A DNA stretch of 64,000 bases, taken from DASSUW01 sp963844405. Its GTDB lineage: Bacteria > Actinomycetota > Thermoleophilia > Solirubrobacterales > Solirubrobacteraceae. Both the position numbers and the translations under genes were made by a program. The stretch is taken from the NCBI GenBank assembly GCA_963844405.1, contig CAWJNZ010000007.1:186001-250000 (forward strand). The letters are read 5' to 3'. The notes under the pieces are model-generated. The model was not told the DNA's origin, ran no database searches, and saw nothing but the letters and a program-made list of their open reading frames with translations. Within the stretch, counting starts at the first letter, position 1; every line of letters starts with the position of its first letter. Of this stretch, positions 8,763 to 19,303 are shown one piece after another.

Positions 8763-9958
8763 TGCGCTACTACTCGCTGGGCCAGGTCCCGCAAAAGCGG
8801 CACGTCCAGTTCCGCGACCCCGAGGCGACGTCGGGCAACGGCCAGGCGCCGCTGCTGGTCGAGGAGGTCCTCGGCTTCGAGGGCTTCTCCGGCAACGAGT
8901 CGATCCTCTACCACCTGTGGTCGCCGTGCCGGATCTCCGACGTCGGCGAGTTCACGCCGATCGAGCTCGAGGAGTGGGTGCCCGAGACGCACGTGCACCG
9001 GCTCACCAACACGATGGGCATGCCGCCGATGGGCGACACCGTGCTCGGCCGCCAGGTGCTCCAGTACAACGCCGACGTCGAGATCGGCATGTGCATCCCC
9101 GAGGCCGAGGCGGACTACTTCTACCGCGACGGCGAGGGCGACGAGGTGGTCTTCGTCCACGAGGGCGAGGGCGTCGTGGAGACGATCTTCGGCACGCTGC
9201 CCTACGGCAAGTGGGACTACGTCGTGATCCCGCGCGGGACCACGTACCGCTTCCGGTTCGACACGCCGCAGCGCTGGCTGACCTTCTACACCCCGGGCGA
9301 GATCGAGACACCGAACCGCTACCGCAACCGCTACGGCCAGCTGCTCGAGCACGCGCCCTTCAGCCAGCGCGACTTCAAGCCGCCGAGCGAGCTCGTCACC
9401 CACCGCGACCGCGGCGAGCACCTGGTCAAGGTCCGCGTGCGCGGCGGCTACCAGGACTACGTGCTCGACTACCACCCGCTCGACGTCGTCGGCTGGGACG
9501 GCTACGTGTACCCCTACACGTTCAACATCATGGACTTCGAGCCCAAGGCCGGGCGCCTGCACCAGCCGCCGCCCGCCCACCAGACCTTCCAGGGCCCGAA
9601 CTTCGTGATCTGCTCGTTCTGCCCGCGGATGCTCGACTGGGACCCGATGGCGGTGCCGATCCCCTACCACCACTCCAACGTGCAGTCGGAGGAGATGATC
9701 TATTACGTCGACGGCCAGTTCGGCTCGCGCAAGGGCGTCGACATCGGGGCGATCACCCTGCACCCGTCCGGGCTGCCGCACGGCCCGCAGCCGGGGCTGG
9801 TGGAGAAGTCGCTCGGCGCCACGCGCACCGAGGAGCTGGCCGTCATGTGCGACACGTTCCGGCCGCTGAAGCTGACGACGCTGTCGCGCGACCTCGACGA
9901 CCCGTCGTACGCGTTCTCGTGGTACGAGGAGGGAGCGCAGCTCTCCACCACCGGCTGA
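8762..9958 (+). CDS. hmgA: Homogentisate 1,2-dioxygenase
   Basis: A 398-aa ring-cleaving iron dioxygenase acting right after Hpd, giving maleylacetoacetate. The cupin core contains HSNVQSE, whose His and Glu keep the six-residue spacing of the human ligands His335 and Glu341. The HPSGLPHGPQPG loop supplies the third His. Length is slightly below the roughly 430-450 aa of eukaryotic enzymes and typical of actinobacterial forms. GAGGGGGAA precedes the ATG. No fumarylacetoacetase or maleylacetoacetate isomerase gene follows, so the pathway must be completed elsewhere in the genome. Confidence 0.96.
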   Translation: MRYYSLGQVPQKRHVQFRDPEATSGNGQAPLLVEEVLGFEGFSGNESILYHLWSPCRISDVGEFTPIELEEWVPETHVHRLTNTMGMPPMGDTVLGRQVLQYNADVEIGMCIPEAEADYFYRDGEGDEVVFVHEGEGVVETIFGTLPYGKWDYVVIPRGTTYRFRFDTPQRWLTFYTPGEIETPNRYRNRYGQLLEHAPFSQRDFKPPSELVTHRDRGEHLVKVRVRGGYQDYVLDYHPLDVVGWDGYVYPYTFNIMDFEPKAGRLHQPPPAHQTFQGPNFVICSFCPRMLDWDPMAVPIPYHHSNVQSEEMIYYVDGQFGSRKGVDIGAITLHPSGLPHGPQPGLVEKSLGATRTEELAVMCDTFRPLKLTTLSRDLDDPSYAFSWYEEGAQLSTTG

Positions 9959-10407
9959 TGGCGGTCCGCGAGGCGACGCCGGCCGACGCGGAGCTGCTCG
10001 GCCGGCTGCTGCACGACTTCAACTCCGAATACGAGGACGTCACCCCCGGGGCGACCAAGCTCGCCGAGCGGTTCCGCGAGCTGCTCGCCGGCGAGGAGAC
10101 GGTCGCGCTCATGGCCGGCGAGGATGGCTTCGCGGTGCTCCGCTTCCGGCCGTCGCTCTACAGCGACGCGCTCGAGTGCTACCTCGCCGAGCTGTACGTG
10201 GTCCCCGCGAGGCGCGGGCAGGGTCTCGGCCGGGAGCTCATGGACGCGGCGATCGAGCTCGCCCGCGCCCGCGGCGCCGACTACATGGACCTCGCGACCT
10301 CGGAGGACGACGTCGCCGCCCGCGCGCTGTACGAGCGCTCCGGCTTCAGCAACCGCGAGGGGCGCCCCGACGGGCCGGTCATGTACTGCTACGAGCGCGA
10401 CCTCTAG
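9958..10407 (+). CDS. GNAT-family N-acetyltransferase
   Basis: A 149-aa protein with a full GNAT fold: N-terminal VREATPADAELLGRLL, a central strand LAELYVVPARRGQGLGREL carrying the acetyl-CoA loop (R-R-G-Q-G-L-G), and the C-terminal AARALYERSGF motif. The ATG overlaps the hmgA stop (TGATG), so it belongs to the tyrosine operon. The acceptor is unknown, and a link to homogentisate metabolism is not required. Its stop overlaps the convergent gene stop by four bases (CTAG). Confidence 0.9.
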   Translation: MAVREATPADAELLGRLLHDFNSEYEDVTPGATKLAERFRELLAGEETVALMAGEDGFAVLRFRPSLYSDALECYLAELYVVPARRGQGLGRELMDAAIELARARGADYMDLATSEDDVAARALYERSGFSNREGRPDGPVMYCYERDL

Positions 10408-11453
10408 TAGGTGAGAGTGGCCACCAGCGGCAGGTGGTCCGACGTGCCCTTCTTCGTCGACCGGTTGAACGGCCGCGGGCGGCCGCTGGGCGTCGCCACG
10501 CTCGGGGCGCGGTAGAGGTCGACGCTGTCGAGGTCGAGCCGCAGCCCGCTGGTCTTCAGGAGGCCGCGCGAGACCACCAGCTGGTCGAGCACCTGGTAGC
10601 GGTTGGCGAACACCTCGCCCGCCGGCGTCGAGCTGATGAAGAAGCTGCCGAGGTTCTCGGGCGCGAGGAAGCGCCAGCACGGGTTGTAGAGGAAGGCGTC
10701 GGTCTCGCGGTAGTCGGCGGTCTGGGCCCGGAAGCCCTCGATGTCGTTCGTCGGGCCGATCACGCGGTCGAGCTCGCTGGAGGCCTGCAGGTGGTCCACG
10801 ACCGAGCTGTCCGAGGGCTCGTCGTTGAAGTCGCCCATGAGCAGCACCGGCGTCTCCCACTGCGCCTGCACCGGCCCCAGGTCGCCCTCGGCCCGCAGCT
10901 CCTCGTAGGCGATCGAGTCGACGAGCAGGTGGTCGCGGACGAGGTAGGCGATGTTCTCGGCGACGCAGATGCGCAGCGGCTCGGACTCGCGCCGCCCGAG
11001 CCGCCGCGACGGCCAGTGGCTGGCGATGACCACGAGCCGCTCGCCCGTGTCCACGAGCTCGAAGACGACCTCGAAGATGTCGCGCGTCCGGTAACGCATG
11101 TAGACGACGTGCGAGCGCTGCTCCACCACGCGCAGCTTGCGCTCGTCGAAGGCGAGCGAGACGTCGATGCCGCGCAGGTCGCTCGTCCCGCCGGACTCCT
11201 CGACGACCTTCAGGTGCGGGTTGCCGGTGGCGGCCAGCAGGTCGGCGAACACCTCGTCGCCCTCCACCTCGGCCACGCCCAGCAGCTCCGGATCGAGCTC
11301 GGCCAGCACCGCCGCGAGGTTGTCGCGCTTGGCCGCGTAGGCCTCCTCGGTCCAGCCGTGCTCGGGCGTGAACTCGAAGTCGCGCGAGATCGGGTCGTCG
11401 ACCGTGTCGAAGAGGTTCTCGAGGTTCCACCAGGCGGTCCGCAGCGTGGGCAT
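10404..11453 (-). CDS. Endonuclease/exonuclease/phosphatase family protein
   Basis: A 349-aa protein of the EEP (DNase I/exonuclease III-like) fold. Diagnostic motifs in order are TAWWNLENLFD, a metal-binding Glu in GVAEVEGDEVF, VIASHWPSR, LLMGDFNDEPSD and the C-terminal TSDHLPLVATL, which supplies the catalytic Asp-His. There is no signal peptide, so it is likely cytoplasmic. Substrates in this superfamily range from DNA to phospholipids and cannot be decided here. The ATG at 11451-11453 is preferred because homology begins there; longer in-frame starts would run into the divergent DUF427 gene. Confidence 0.85.
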   Translation of the reverse strand: MPTLRTAWWNLENLFDTVDDPISRDFEFTPEHGWTEEAYAAKRDNLAAVLAELDPELLGVAEVEGDEVFADLLAATGNPHLKVVEESGGTSDLRGIDVSLAFDERKLRVVEQRSHVVYMRYRTRDIFEVVFELVDTGERLVVIASHWPSRRLGRRESEPLRICVAENIAYLVRDHLLVDSIAYEELRAEGDLGPVQAQWETPVLLMGDFNDEPSDSSVVDHLQASSELDRVIGPTNDIEGFRAQTADYRETDAFLYNPCWRFLAPENLGSFFISSTPAGEVFANRYQVLDQLVVSRGLLKTSGLRLDLDSVDLYRAPSVATPSGRPRPFNRSTKKGTSDHLPLVATLTY

Positions 11454-11475
11454 ACGCGTGGAATAGTGGACCCCC

Positions 11476-12267
11476 ATGCGGATGCAAGACGTGATCGCGC
11501 GAGCGCGCGGCGAGCTGCGGCACGAGCCGATCGAGCGGCGGGTCCGCGGCCGCCTCGGCGACGAGACGATCGTCGACAGCACGCGGGCGCTGCTGGTCTG
11601 GGAGCCGCGCCGGATCGTCCCCTCCTACGCGGTCCCGGCGGAGGACATCCGGGGCGAGCTGACGGCGGCGCCGCCGGCCGACGGCGACGCGCCCGAGGTC
11701 CTGCACCCCGGCATCCCCTTCGCCCTGCACACGGCGCAGGGCGAGCCGGTCGCCATCGCCGGCCGCGCGGGCGCCGGCTTCCGGCCCGCCGAGCTCCCCG
11801 GCTACGTCGTGCTCGACTCCGGCGCCTTCGACGCGTGGTACGAGGAGGACGAGCAGGTCTACGGCCACCCGCGCGACCCCTTCCACCGCGTCGACGTGCG
11901 CGAGTCGTCGCGCCCGGTCAGGATCGAGATCGGCGGCGAGGTCCTCGCCGAGACGACGCGCGCCCGGATGCTGTTCGAGACCAGCCTGATGACGCGCTTC
12001 TACGTCCCGCGCGAGGACGTGCGCGTGGCGCTCGAGCCGCACCCGCGCCGCACCTACTGCCCGTACAAGGGCCAGGCGTCCTACTGGTCGGCCGGACGGT
12101 ACGAGGGGATCGCCTGGAGCTACGAGGAGCCGCTGCCCGACATGCGCCCGATCGCCGGCCTCGTCGCGTTCTGGGACGAGCTGGTCGACGTGTACGTCGA
12201 CGGCGAGCTGCGCCCGCCGCCCCAGAGCCCGTTCGCCGCGGCGCTGCGGGAAGAGTTCGGCATCTAG
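11476..12267 (+). CDS. DUF427 domain-containing protein
   Basis: A 263-aa protein with the DUF427 signature in its second half: RVEIGGEVLAETTRA-like strand, LFETSLMTRFYVPREDV, TYCPYKGQASYWS and IAWSYEEPLP. The first half (IVDSTRALLVWEPRRIVPSYA) looks like a second, divergent copy of the same fold, so this is a tandem DUF427 protein. No enzymatic role is established for the family. The ATG lies 22 bases from the divergent EEP gene start, so the two promoters overlap. Confidence 0.88.
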   Translation: MRMQDVIARARGELRHEPIERRVRGRLGDETIVDSTRALLVWEPRRIVPSYAVPAEDIRGELTAAPPADGDAPEVLHPGIPFALHTAQGEPVAIAGRAGAGFRPAELPGYVVLDSGAFDAWYEEDEQVYGHPRDPFHRVDVRESSRPVRIEIGGEVLAETTRARMLFETSLMTRFYVPREDVRVALEPHPRRTYCPYKGQASYWSAGRYEGIAWSYEEPLPDMRPIAGLVAFWDELVDVYVDGELRPPPQSPFAAALREEFGI

Positions 12268-12620
12268 GCGAGCGCGCGGCCCAGGGCGTAGCCGGCCGTC
12301 GCGGCGAGCAGGCCGCCGGCGACGGACGCGACGACGTAGGCGATCGCCCGCCCCGGCTCCCCGGCGTCCACCTCGAGGACGGCCTGGACCGAGAACGTCG
12401 AGAATGTCGTGAAGCCGCCGAGGAAGCCGACGCCGAGGCCTTCGCGCACGTCGCGGCCGAACCACTGGCCGGCGACCAGCAGGCCGAGCAGGAAGGAGCC
12501 GGCGAGGTTGATGGCGACCGTGGACCACAGGAGCGCCTCGTGGTGGAGCGTGAGCCGGCCGATGCCGAAGCGCGCGAGCACCCCGAGGACCCCGCCGACG
12601 GCGACGTAGAGCGTCGTCAC
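12264..12620 (-). CDS. crcB: Fluoride exporter CrcB/FluC
   Basis: A 118-aa four-helix membrane protein forming dimeric fluoride channels. It carries the family motifs GGVLGVLARFGIGR, INLAGSFLLGLL and GGFTTFSTFSVQ, where the Phe residues and the central Thr/Ser line the pore. Many actinobacteria encode a tandem CrcB pair; only one copy is seen here. The GTG start is at 12618-12620. No fluoride riboswitch consensus is recognisable in the 39 bases upstream. The stop overlaps the convergent DUF427 stop (CTAG). Confidence 0.93.
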   Translation of the reverse strand: MTTLYVAVGGVLGVLARFGIGRLTLHHEALLWSTVAINLAGSFLLGLLVAGQWFGRDVREGLGVGFLGGFTTFSTFSVQAVLEVDAGEPGRAIAYVVASVAGGLLAATAGYALGRALA

Positions 12621-12659
12621 AGATCGGCAATCTAGGGGCTAATAAGGTGAGGCGCCGTC

Positions 12660-13901
12660 ATGGCGCCGACGCGTGCAGAGCTGCTGGAGATCGCCGAGCG
12701 GGCGCTGGCGGGCGTCCGCGGCGAGGAGGCCCAGGCGACCGCGTGGTGGGAGCGGCAGCTGTCCGCCGCCGCGGGCCGCAGCGTGGTCTCCGAGGCCGTG
12801 TCGGTCGAGCTGGCGGTCGTGCGCGACGGGCGCGTCGGGATGGCGGTGACGACCGAGCTCGACGCTGAAGGCCTCGCGCGCGCGGCTGCGGCCGCCGCGC
12901 GGCTCGCGCCGGGCGGTCCCGCCGTCGCGGCGCCGCTGCCCGAGCCCGCGCCGGGGCACGAGCACGACGGCTACGACGCGGCCGTCGAGTCGCTCGAGCC
13001 GGCCGGCGGGCTGGGCGAGTGGGACGGCTGGCGGGCGGCAGCGGCGAAGACGGCGATCGCCTCGACGCGAGGGGTGCGCGCGTACGAGGAGCGCAGCTTC
13101 GCGGAGCTGCGGGTCCGGCGCCAGGGCGCGCCCGGCCGGTCCCTGGAGATGGCCGCGACGGCCGTCCGGGCCGCCGAGCTGGACGCGGAGGCGCTCGGCG
13201 GCGAGGCGGACGCGCTGTTGGGCGGCGGCGAGCCGGTGGCGGTGGAGCCGGGCGAGTACGCGGTCGTGCTCGGGCCGTGGGCGATGGCCGAGGTGGCGCG
13301 CCGGGCCGGGCTCGCCTTCGGCGGCCCGCGCTCGCCGCTCGAGGAGCGGCTGGGCACGCGCGTGGCGGCGCCGGCGGTCAACCTCTCCGACTCGCCGCGC
13401 TTCGCGGCGACGCTCCCGCGCTCCTACGACGCCGAGGGCGCCCCGCGGCAGCCGCTCCCGCTGGTGCAGGACGGGGTGGCGCATCGCGTGGTCGGTCCCG
13501 GCACCGGGCACGCGCAGGGACCGGGAGGCACCGGCGGGACGGTGCCCGAGCACCTGGTGCTGGTCGGCGGCGGGGCGGCGGACACGTCGGAGCTGGCCGC
13601 GCCGGTCGAGCGCGGCCTCTTCATCCCGGCGCTGTCGCTGCACGGCGGCTGGATGATCGGCCGCCGCGGCTCGGCGCTCGCCGAGGGCGTCCGGCTGATC
13701 CGTGGCGGCGAGCCGGGCGAGCCGGCCGCCAACCTCACCGTGCTCTTCGAGCCGTTCGAGCTGCTGTCGCAGGTCCAGGCGCTCAGCGCCCGGCAGCGGA
13801 CCGTGCCCTCGCCGCTGCAGCGCTCGGCCCGCACCGCCTCGGCCACCGTCGCGCCGGCCGCCCGAGTGGGCGGCGGCGTCTTCGTGGCCGGCCCCGCCTG
13901 A
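12660..13901 (+). CDS. TldD/PmbA-family protein
   Basis: A 413-aa member of the TldD/TldE (PmbA) protease family, usually paired as a heterodimer that trims peptides. The N-terminal alpha/beta part and C-terminal features (GEYAVVLGPWAMAEV, GLFIPALSLHGGWMIGRRG) fit the PmbA side. The zinc motif HExxxH of active TldD is not seen, so this copy probably resembles the non-metal TldE partner or has another role. No second family member is in the window. The start is ATG at 12660, in a short divergent gap with crcB. Confidence 0.8.
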   Translation: MAPTRAELLEIAERALAGVRGEEAQATAWWERQLSAAAGRSVVSEAVSVELAVVRDGRVGMAVTTELDAEGLARAAAAAARLAPGGPAVAAPLPEPAPGHEHDGYDAAVESLEPAGGLGEWDGWRAAAAKTAIASTRGVRAYEERSFAELRVRRQGAPGRSLEMAATAVRAAELDAEALGGEADALLGGGEPVAVEPGEYAVVLGPWAMAEVARRAGLAFGGPRSPLEERLGTRVAAPAVNLSDSPRFAATLPRSYDAEGAPRQPLPLVQDGVAHRVVGPGTGHAQGPGGTGGTVPEHLVLVGGGAADTSELAAPVERGLFIPALSLHGGWMIGRRGSALAEGVRLIRGGEPGEPAANLTVLFEPFELLSQVQALSARQRTVPSPLQRSARTASATVAPAARVGGGVFVAGPA

Positions 13902-15341
13902 TCAGGGGCCCCGGCGGCGCTCCGTCGCCTGGTCGGGCAGCTCGACGGGTGGGCCGTCGGGCGGGTCGACCGGACGAGTCTCCTGCGGGGCGACGGGCGG
14001 GCCGTCAGGCGGGTCGACGGGCGGCGCGGCCGGCGGCCCGGGGGCCTCGGAGGCAGGCTTGGCGGCAGCCTTGTCGGGCTCCGCGCGCTGGCTCGCGCCG
14101 GGCGGCTTCAACTCGGACTTCGGCCCCTGGAGCGTGACCGGGTCCGCCCTCCTCGGCACGGGCCGCGCGGCCTCCGGCTTCGGGCCCTGTGCCCTCGGCG
14201 GCCGCGCGGCCGTCGGATTCGGCCCTTTCCCCTTCCCCGTCCTCAACTCGGCCTCGCGGCGCGGCGCCGTGGCCGCGCGGCGTGGCCGCCCCTGCTTCGG
14301 CCCGCGGGGCTGCTCCGCCTTCCCGACAGGCACCACTGCAGGCCCCGGCTCGGACGCTCCCGGGGCGGCGGCCGCGGGCACCGTGCGCGCGGGCCGCGGC
14401 TCGGAGGAGCGAGCCCGCGTCCCGGGATCGTCGCGCACGACGTCGACGGCCGCCGCCCCGCCCCCCGCCAGGCAGACCGTGACCACGCCGGTGGCGACGA
14501 CCGCCGCCGTGCCGCCTCCGGCCGCGGTCATGCCGGCGGCACCCAGCACCGCGGCCTTCAGACCCAGGCTCGGCGCGACCGGCAGGATCAGCGCCAGCGC
14601 GCTGCGCTGCTCCATCACCTGGTCGCGGAAGTCGCGGCAGCCCGGGCACTCGCGCAGGTGGCGGCGCAGCGTGTTCCGGCGCAGCGCCCCGCCGCGCAGG
14701 TTGGCGAGCTGCTCGCGCACCTCCTCGCACGGGGTCTCGCGCGCGCGCCGGCTGGCGATCAGCGAGCTGCGGGCCTGGAACACGAGCGCCTTCACCTTCT
14801 CCCGCGGGCAGCCGATGACGTCGCCGATGTCGTCGTGCGACATGTCGCCCAGCTCGGCCAGGACGAGCGCCGCGCGCTGGTCGTGCGGGAGCTCGGCGAG
14901 GTCGCCGAGGAGCGACCGCAGGTCGTGCCGGCGCTCGACCTGCTGGGCGAGATGCTCGGTCGACGGCTCGAGCGGCTCGTCGGCCATCCGCTCGCGACGC
15001 GCGCGCAGCACGCTGAAGCAGCGGTTCCGGGCGATCGTGTAGAGCCACGGCCGCAGCCGGACCGGCTTCTCCGAGCGCAGCAGGTCGCGGTACGCGGCCA
15101 GGAACGTGTGCTGGACGGCGTCCTCGGCCTCCTCGACGGAGCCGAGCATGTGGCGGCAGAACGACAGCACGCCGCGGTGGTGGCGCGTGTAGAGGACCTC
15201 GAAGGCAGGCTCGGAGCCGCCGCGCAGGGCCTCGACGAGCCGCTCGTCGGAGGCGAGCCGCAGCAGCCGGGCCGGAAGGCGCACGCCGCGCCTGTGTTCC
15301 TCCCGCCCGCCTTCATGGTCGCCGGTGGCCGTGGCGCTCAT
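13902..15341 (-). CDS. ECF sigma factor fused to zinc-finger anti-sigma and membrane domain
   Basis: A 479-aa chimera. Residues about 35-105 are sigma region 2 (EAFEVLY-type start, HHRGVLSFCRHMLG, DAVQHTFLAAYRDL, RPWLYTIARNRCFS). Residues 140-200 are region 4 (ELPHDQRAALVLAELGDMSHDDIGDVIGC). A zinc-finger segment follows with C205, H228, C232 and C235 (HLRECPGC). Then comes one hydrophobic stretch (about 262-298) and a roughly 180-residue Pro/Ala/Lys/Arg-rich tail containing PPDGPPV repeats. Normally sigma and anti-sigma are separate proteins; here the two are in one chain with an apparently surface-exposed tail. The stop abuts the convergent TldD stop. Whether it works as a tethered, self-inhibited sigma is inference. 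Confidence 0.88.
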   Translation of the reverse strand: MSATATGDHEGGREEHRRGVRLPARLLRLASDERLVEALRGGSEPAFEVLYTRHHRGVLSFCRHMLGSVEEAEDAVQHTFLAAYRDLLRSEKPVRLRPWLYTIARNRCFSVLRARRERMADEPLEPSTEHLAQQVERRHDLRSLLGDLAELPHDQRAALVLAELGDMSHDDIGDVIGCPREKVKALVFQARSSLIASRRARETPCEEVREQLANLRGGALRRNTLRRHLRECPGCRDFRDQVMEQRSALALILPVAPSLGLKAAVLGAAGMTAAGGGTAAVVATGVVTVCLAGGGAAAVDVVRDDPGTRARSSEPRPARTVPAAAAPGASEPGPAVVPVGKAEQPRGPKQGRPRRAATAPRREAELRTGKGKGPNPTAARPPRAQGPKPEAARPVPRRADPVTLQGPKSELKPPGASQRAEPDKAAAKPASEAPGPPAAPPVDPPDGPPVAPQETRPVDPPDGPPVELPDQATERRRGP

Positions 15342-15356
15342 GAGGCGGCGCCGCGC

Positions 15357-15584
15357 CTAGATTTTCAGGAGGACGATCGTGTTCACCACGAAGACGAGCG
15401 CGAAGAAGATCGTCCAGCGGTCCAGGTTGCGCTCCATCAGCGAGCCGCCGGTGCTGCCGCCGGCCCCACCGCCCACGCCGAAGGCGCCCGACATCCCCGC
15501 GTCCTTGCCCGAGTGGAGCAGGATCAGGAAGATCAGGACGACCGAGACGAAGACCTGAAGGACCGAGAGGGCCGACTGGAGCAT
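15357..15584 (-). CDS. secG: Preprotein translocase subunit SecG
   Basis: A 75-aa protein with two membrane helices (LSVLQVFVSVVLIFLILLH and WTIFFALVFVVNTIVLL) joined by the typical SecG cytoplasmic loop GKDAGMSGAFGVGGG. It assists the SecYE channel in protein export. In many bacteria secG follows tpiA/pgk; here it sits apart, between the sigma fusion and the Ccm genes. The ATG is at 15582-15584. Confidence 0.95.
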   Translation of the reverse strand: MLQSALSVLQVFVSVVLIFLILLHSGKDAGMSGAFGVGGGAGGSTGGSLMERNLDRWTIFFALVFVVNTIVLLKI

Positions 15585-15645
15585 CCGGTGAGCATACCTC
15601 GCGCCTCATGACTCTACGAACGTCAACCGTCGTCCGAGGTTGGAG

Positions 15646-15670
15646 GGTCGGGGTCGTTCAGTCCCCGACC
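15646..15670 (-). terminator. Stem-loop across the end of the ccm block
   Basis: GGTCGGGG and CCCCGACC form a perfect 8-bp stem around a 9-base loop that contains the stop codon of the CcmI-like gene. No U-run follows, so it may be a weak terminator or 3'-end stabiliser. Confidence 0.4.
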
Positions 15671-15944
15671 GAGGTTCGGGGGTCGAGCTCGTCGAGCCGG
15701 CGCAGGATCGCCACCGCCTCGGCACGCAGGCCGCGGTCGAGCGCCCGCCAGTCGGCCTCGGAGAGCTTGCCGGTGCGGTAGTCGAGCTCGGCGTCGCGGA
15801 TCTCGCGGTACTTGGCGTCGCGCGCGGCCTCCAGCTCCGCTCGGGCCGCGCTCTCGGCGGCCTCGTCCGACCGCCGCGACCGCAGCGGGGCGGCGACCAG
15901 CACCACCACGACGGCGAGCACGACGAGGATGACCAGGAAGTCGA

Positions 15945-15948
<4 letters not shown>
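15658..15948 (-). CDS. Small membrane-anchored coiled protein, CcmI-like
   Basis: A 96-aa protein with one N-terminal helix (FLVILVVLAVVVVLVAAP), a basic stop-transfer SRRSDE, then a charged helical region holding DAELDYRTGKLSEADWRALD. That last motif resembles the N-terminal segment of CcmI/CycH, which hands apocytochrome to the CcmF lyase. The TTG start (15946-15948) overlaps the TGA of ccmF, which supports both this start and the corrected ccmF frame. It lacks the TPR part of full CcmI. The role is inferred from position and the short motif. Confidence 0.7.
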
Positions 15949-18130
<2,182 letters not shown>

Positions 18131-18131
18131 G

Positions 18132-18527
18132 TCAGGTCTTCTCGGCGGTGAACTTCGACGGGCACTTCGTGACGAGCGAGTCCTTCTGGCCGACCCAGGT
18201 GTCGCCTTCCTTGCGCACGTCGATGATGATCTCGCGGTCGGCGCGGAAGGGATCCGGCAGCACGCCCTCGTAGCGGACGGGGACCGAGACGTCGCCGGTC
18301 CGGTCGCGCACGCGGAAGTGCGTCACCGTGCCGTCCCGCTCGTACCCCGCGACCACCTTGCCGGTCAGCTGGTAGGTCTTGCCGGATTCCGCCTGGCTCA
18401 GGAGCTGGCTCGGGCTGCGCGCCTCGCTCGAGGCGCTGAAGCTCGTGTAGACGAGGGCGGTCGCGAGCAGCACGGCGGCGCTCAGCGCCGCCACGAGCCG
18501 GACCGTTCGCTTCCTGGCGGGATCCAT
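18132..18527 (-). CDS. ccmE: Cytochrome c-type biogenesis heme chaperone CcmE, Cys-variant
   Basis: A 131-aa protein with an N-terminal membrane anchor (LVAALSAAVLLATALVY) and the OB-fold beta-barrel of CcmE (YQLTGKVVAGYERDG, HFRVRDRTGDVSVPVRYEG, LPDPFRADREIIIDV). In E. coli CcmE heme is attached covalently to the His of HxxxY. Here the matching site reads CPSKF, so a cysteine replaces the histidine and Phe the tyrosine. CxxxY-type CcmE proteins are known from some bacteria and archaea, and this is close to that class. It heads the ccmE-ccmF-ccmI-like operon. Confidence 0.9.
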   Translation of the reverse strand: MDPARKRTVRLVAALSAAVLLATALVYTSFSASSEARSPSQLLSQAESGKTYQLTGKVVAGYERDGTVTHFRVRDRTGDVSVPVRYEGVLPDPFRADREIIIDVRKEGDTWVGQKDSLVTKCPSKFTAEKT

Positions 18528-18628
18528 CGCCTTCGATTATGGCGAGCGGCGATCTGGAAGGCGTCCCCGGCGCTCAATGCCACATAAAGGTTTGGAGCGG
18601 GCAGCCGAGAAATGTCTGTAGACGCCCG

Positions 18629-18847
18629 ATGCACGTCACCGCCAAGCTCCCCGCCCGCCTTCCCCGCGACCGCCACGACGGCCGGTCGCGCACCCGCAGC
18701 GCCGTGCTCCAGACGCTCGCGCGCGCCAAGCGGAGCGGCGGCCCCGAGGATCGGGCGCTGTACTCGTGCCACTGCGGCCACGCCTTCAAGGCCGAGGTCT
18801 CGACCTCCGTCGGCTGCCCGCACTGCGGCACGAGCCAGGCCTGGTAG
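18629..18847 (+). CDS. Small zinc-ribbon protein
   Basis: A 72-aa basic protein whose C-terminal half carries CHCGHAFKAEVSTSVGCPHC, a CxC...CxxC zinc ribbon; the N-terminal half is rich in Arg and Lys. The ATG at 18629 is preferred because homology-like composition begins there; an upstream in-frame TTG or ATG would add up to 30 residues of unlike composition. It is divergent from ccmE. Nucleic-acid binding is a reasonable guess from charge and ribbon, but no function is recognised. Confidence 0.65.
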   Translation: MHVTAKLPARLPRDRHDGRSRTRSAVLQTLARAKRSGGPEDRALYSCHCGHAFKAEVSTSVGCPHCGTSQAW

Positions 18848-18871
18848 CGCTGCCCTCGTAACCTGACGGGA

Positions 18872-19303
18872 ATGGCCCGTCAGGACGCATCCCACCTCTA
18901 CGGAGACGAGCACGTCCGCGCGTACCGCGAGACGGACGGCGAGCTCGGTCACGACTGGAAGCGCGGCAGCTCGATCCTGCTGCTGACCACCACCGGCCGC
19001 CGCTCCGGCGAGCCGCGCACGGCGCCGCTGATCTACGGCCGCAGCGGCGACGACTTCCTGATCGTCGCCTCCAAGGGCGGCTCGCCGGAGCCGCCGGGGT
19101 GGTACAGCAACCTGGCCGAGCAGCCCGAGGTCGAAGTCCAGGTCCTCGGCGACCGCTTCAAGGCCCGGGCGCGCGACGCCACGCCCGAGGAGAAGGCGGA
19201 GATGTGGCGGGAGATGGTCCGCCACTGGCCGCCGTACGACGACTACCAGAAGAAGACCGACCGCCAGATCCCGGTCGTCGTCCTAGAGCGCGTCGGCGCC
19301 TGA
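18872..19303 (+). CDS. Deazaflavin (F420)-dependent nitroreductase family protein
   Basis: A 143-aa protein of the Ddn/FDOR-A split-barrel family. Landmarks are LLLTTTGRRSGEPRTAPLIY, which binds the cofactor phosphate, FLIVASKGGSPEPPGWYSNL, and the C-terminal YQKKTDRQIPVVVLE. Such enzymes use reduced F420 to reduce quinones or nitro compounds at the membrane. The start ATG follows a short gap after the zinc-ribbon gene. Its last 21 bases overlap the convergent macro-domain gene. Confidence 0.92.
   Translation: MARQDASHLYGDEHVRAYRETDGELGHDWKRGSSILLLTTTGRRSGEPRTAPLIYGRSGDDFLIVASKGGSPEPPGWYSNLAEQPEVEVQVLGDRFKARARDATPEEKAEMWREMVRHWPPYDDYQKKTDRQIPVVVLERVGA

Noticed and set aside
12621..12660. Possible fluoride riboswitch before crcB
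   Set aside because: Only 39 bases separate crcB from the divergent gene and no fluoride-aptamer consensus is seen.
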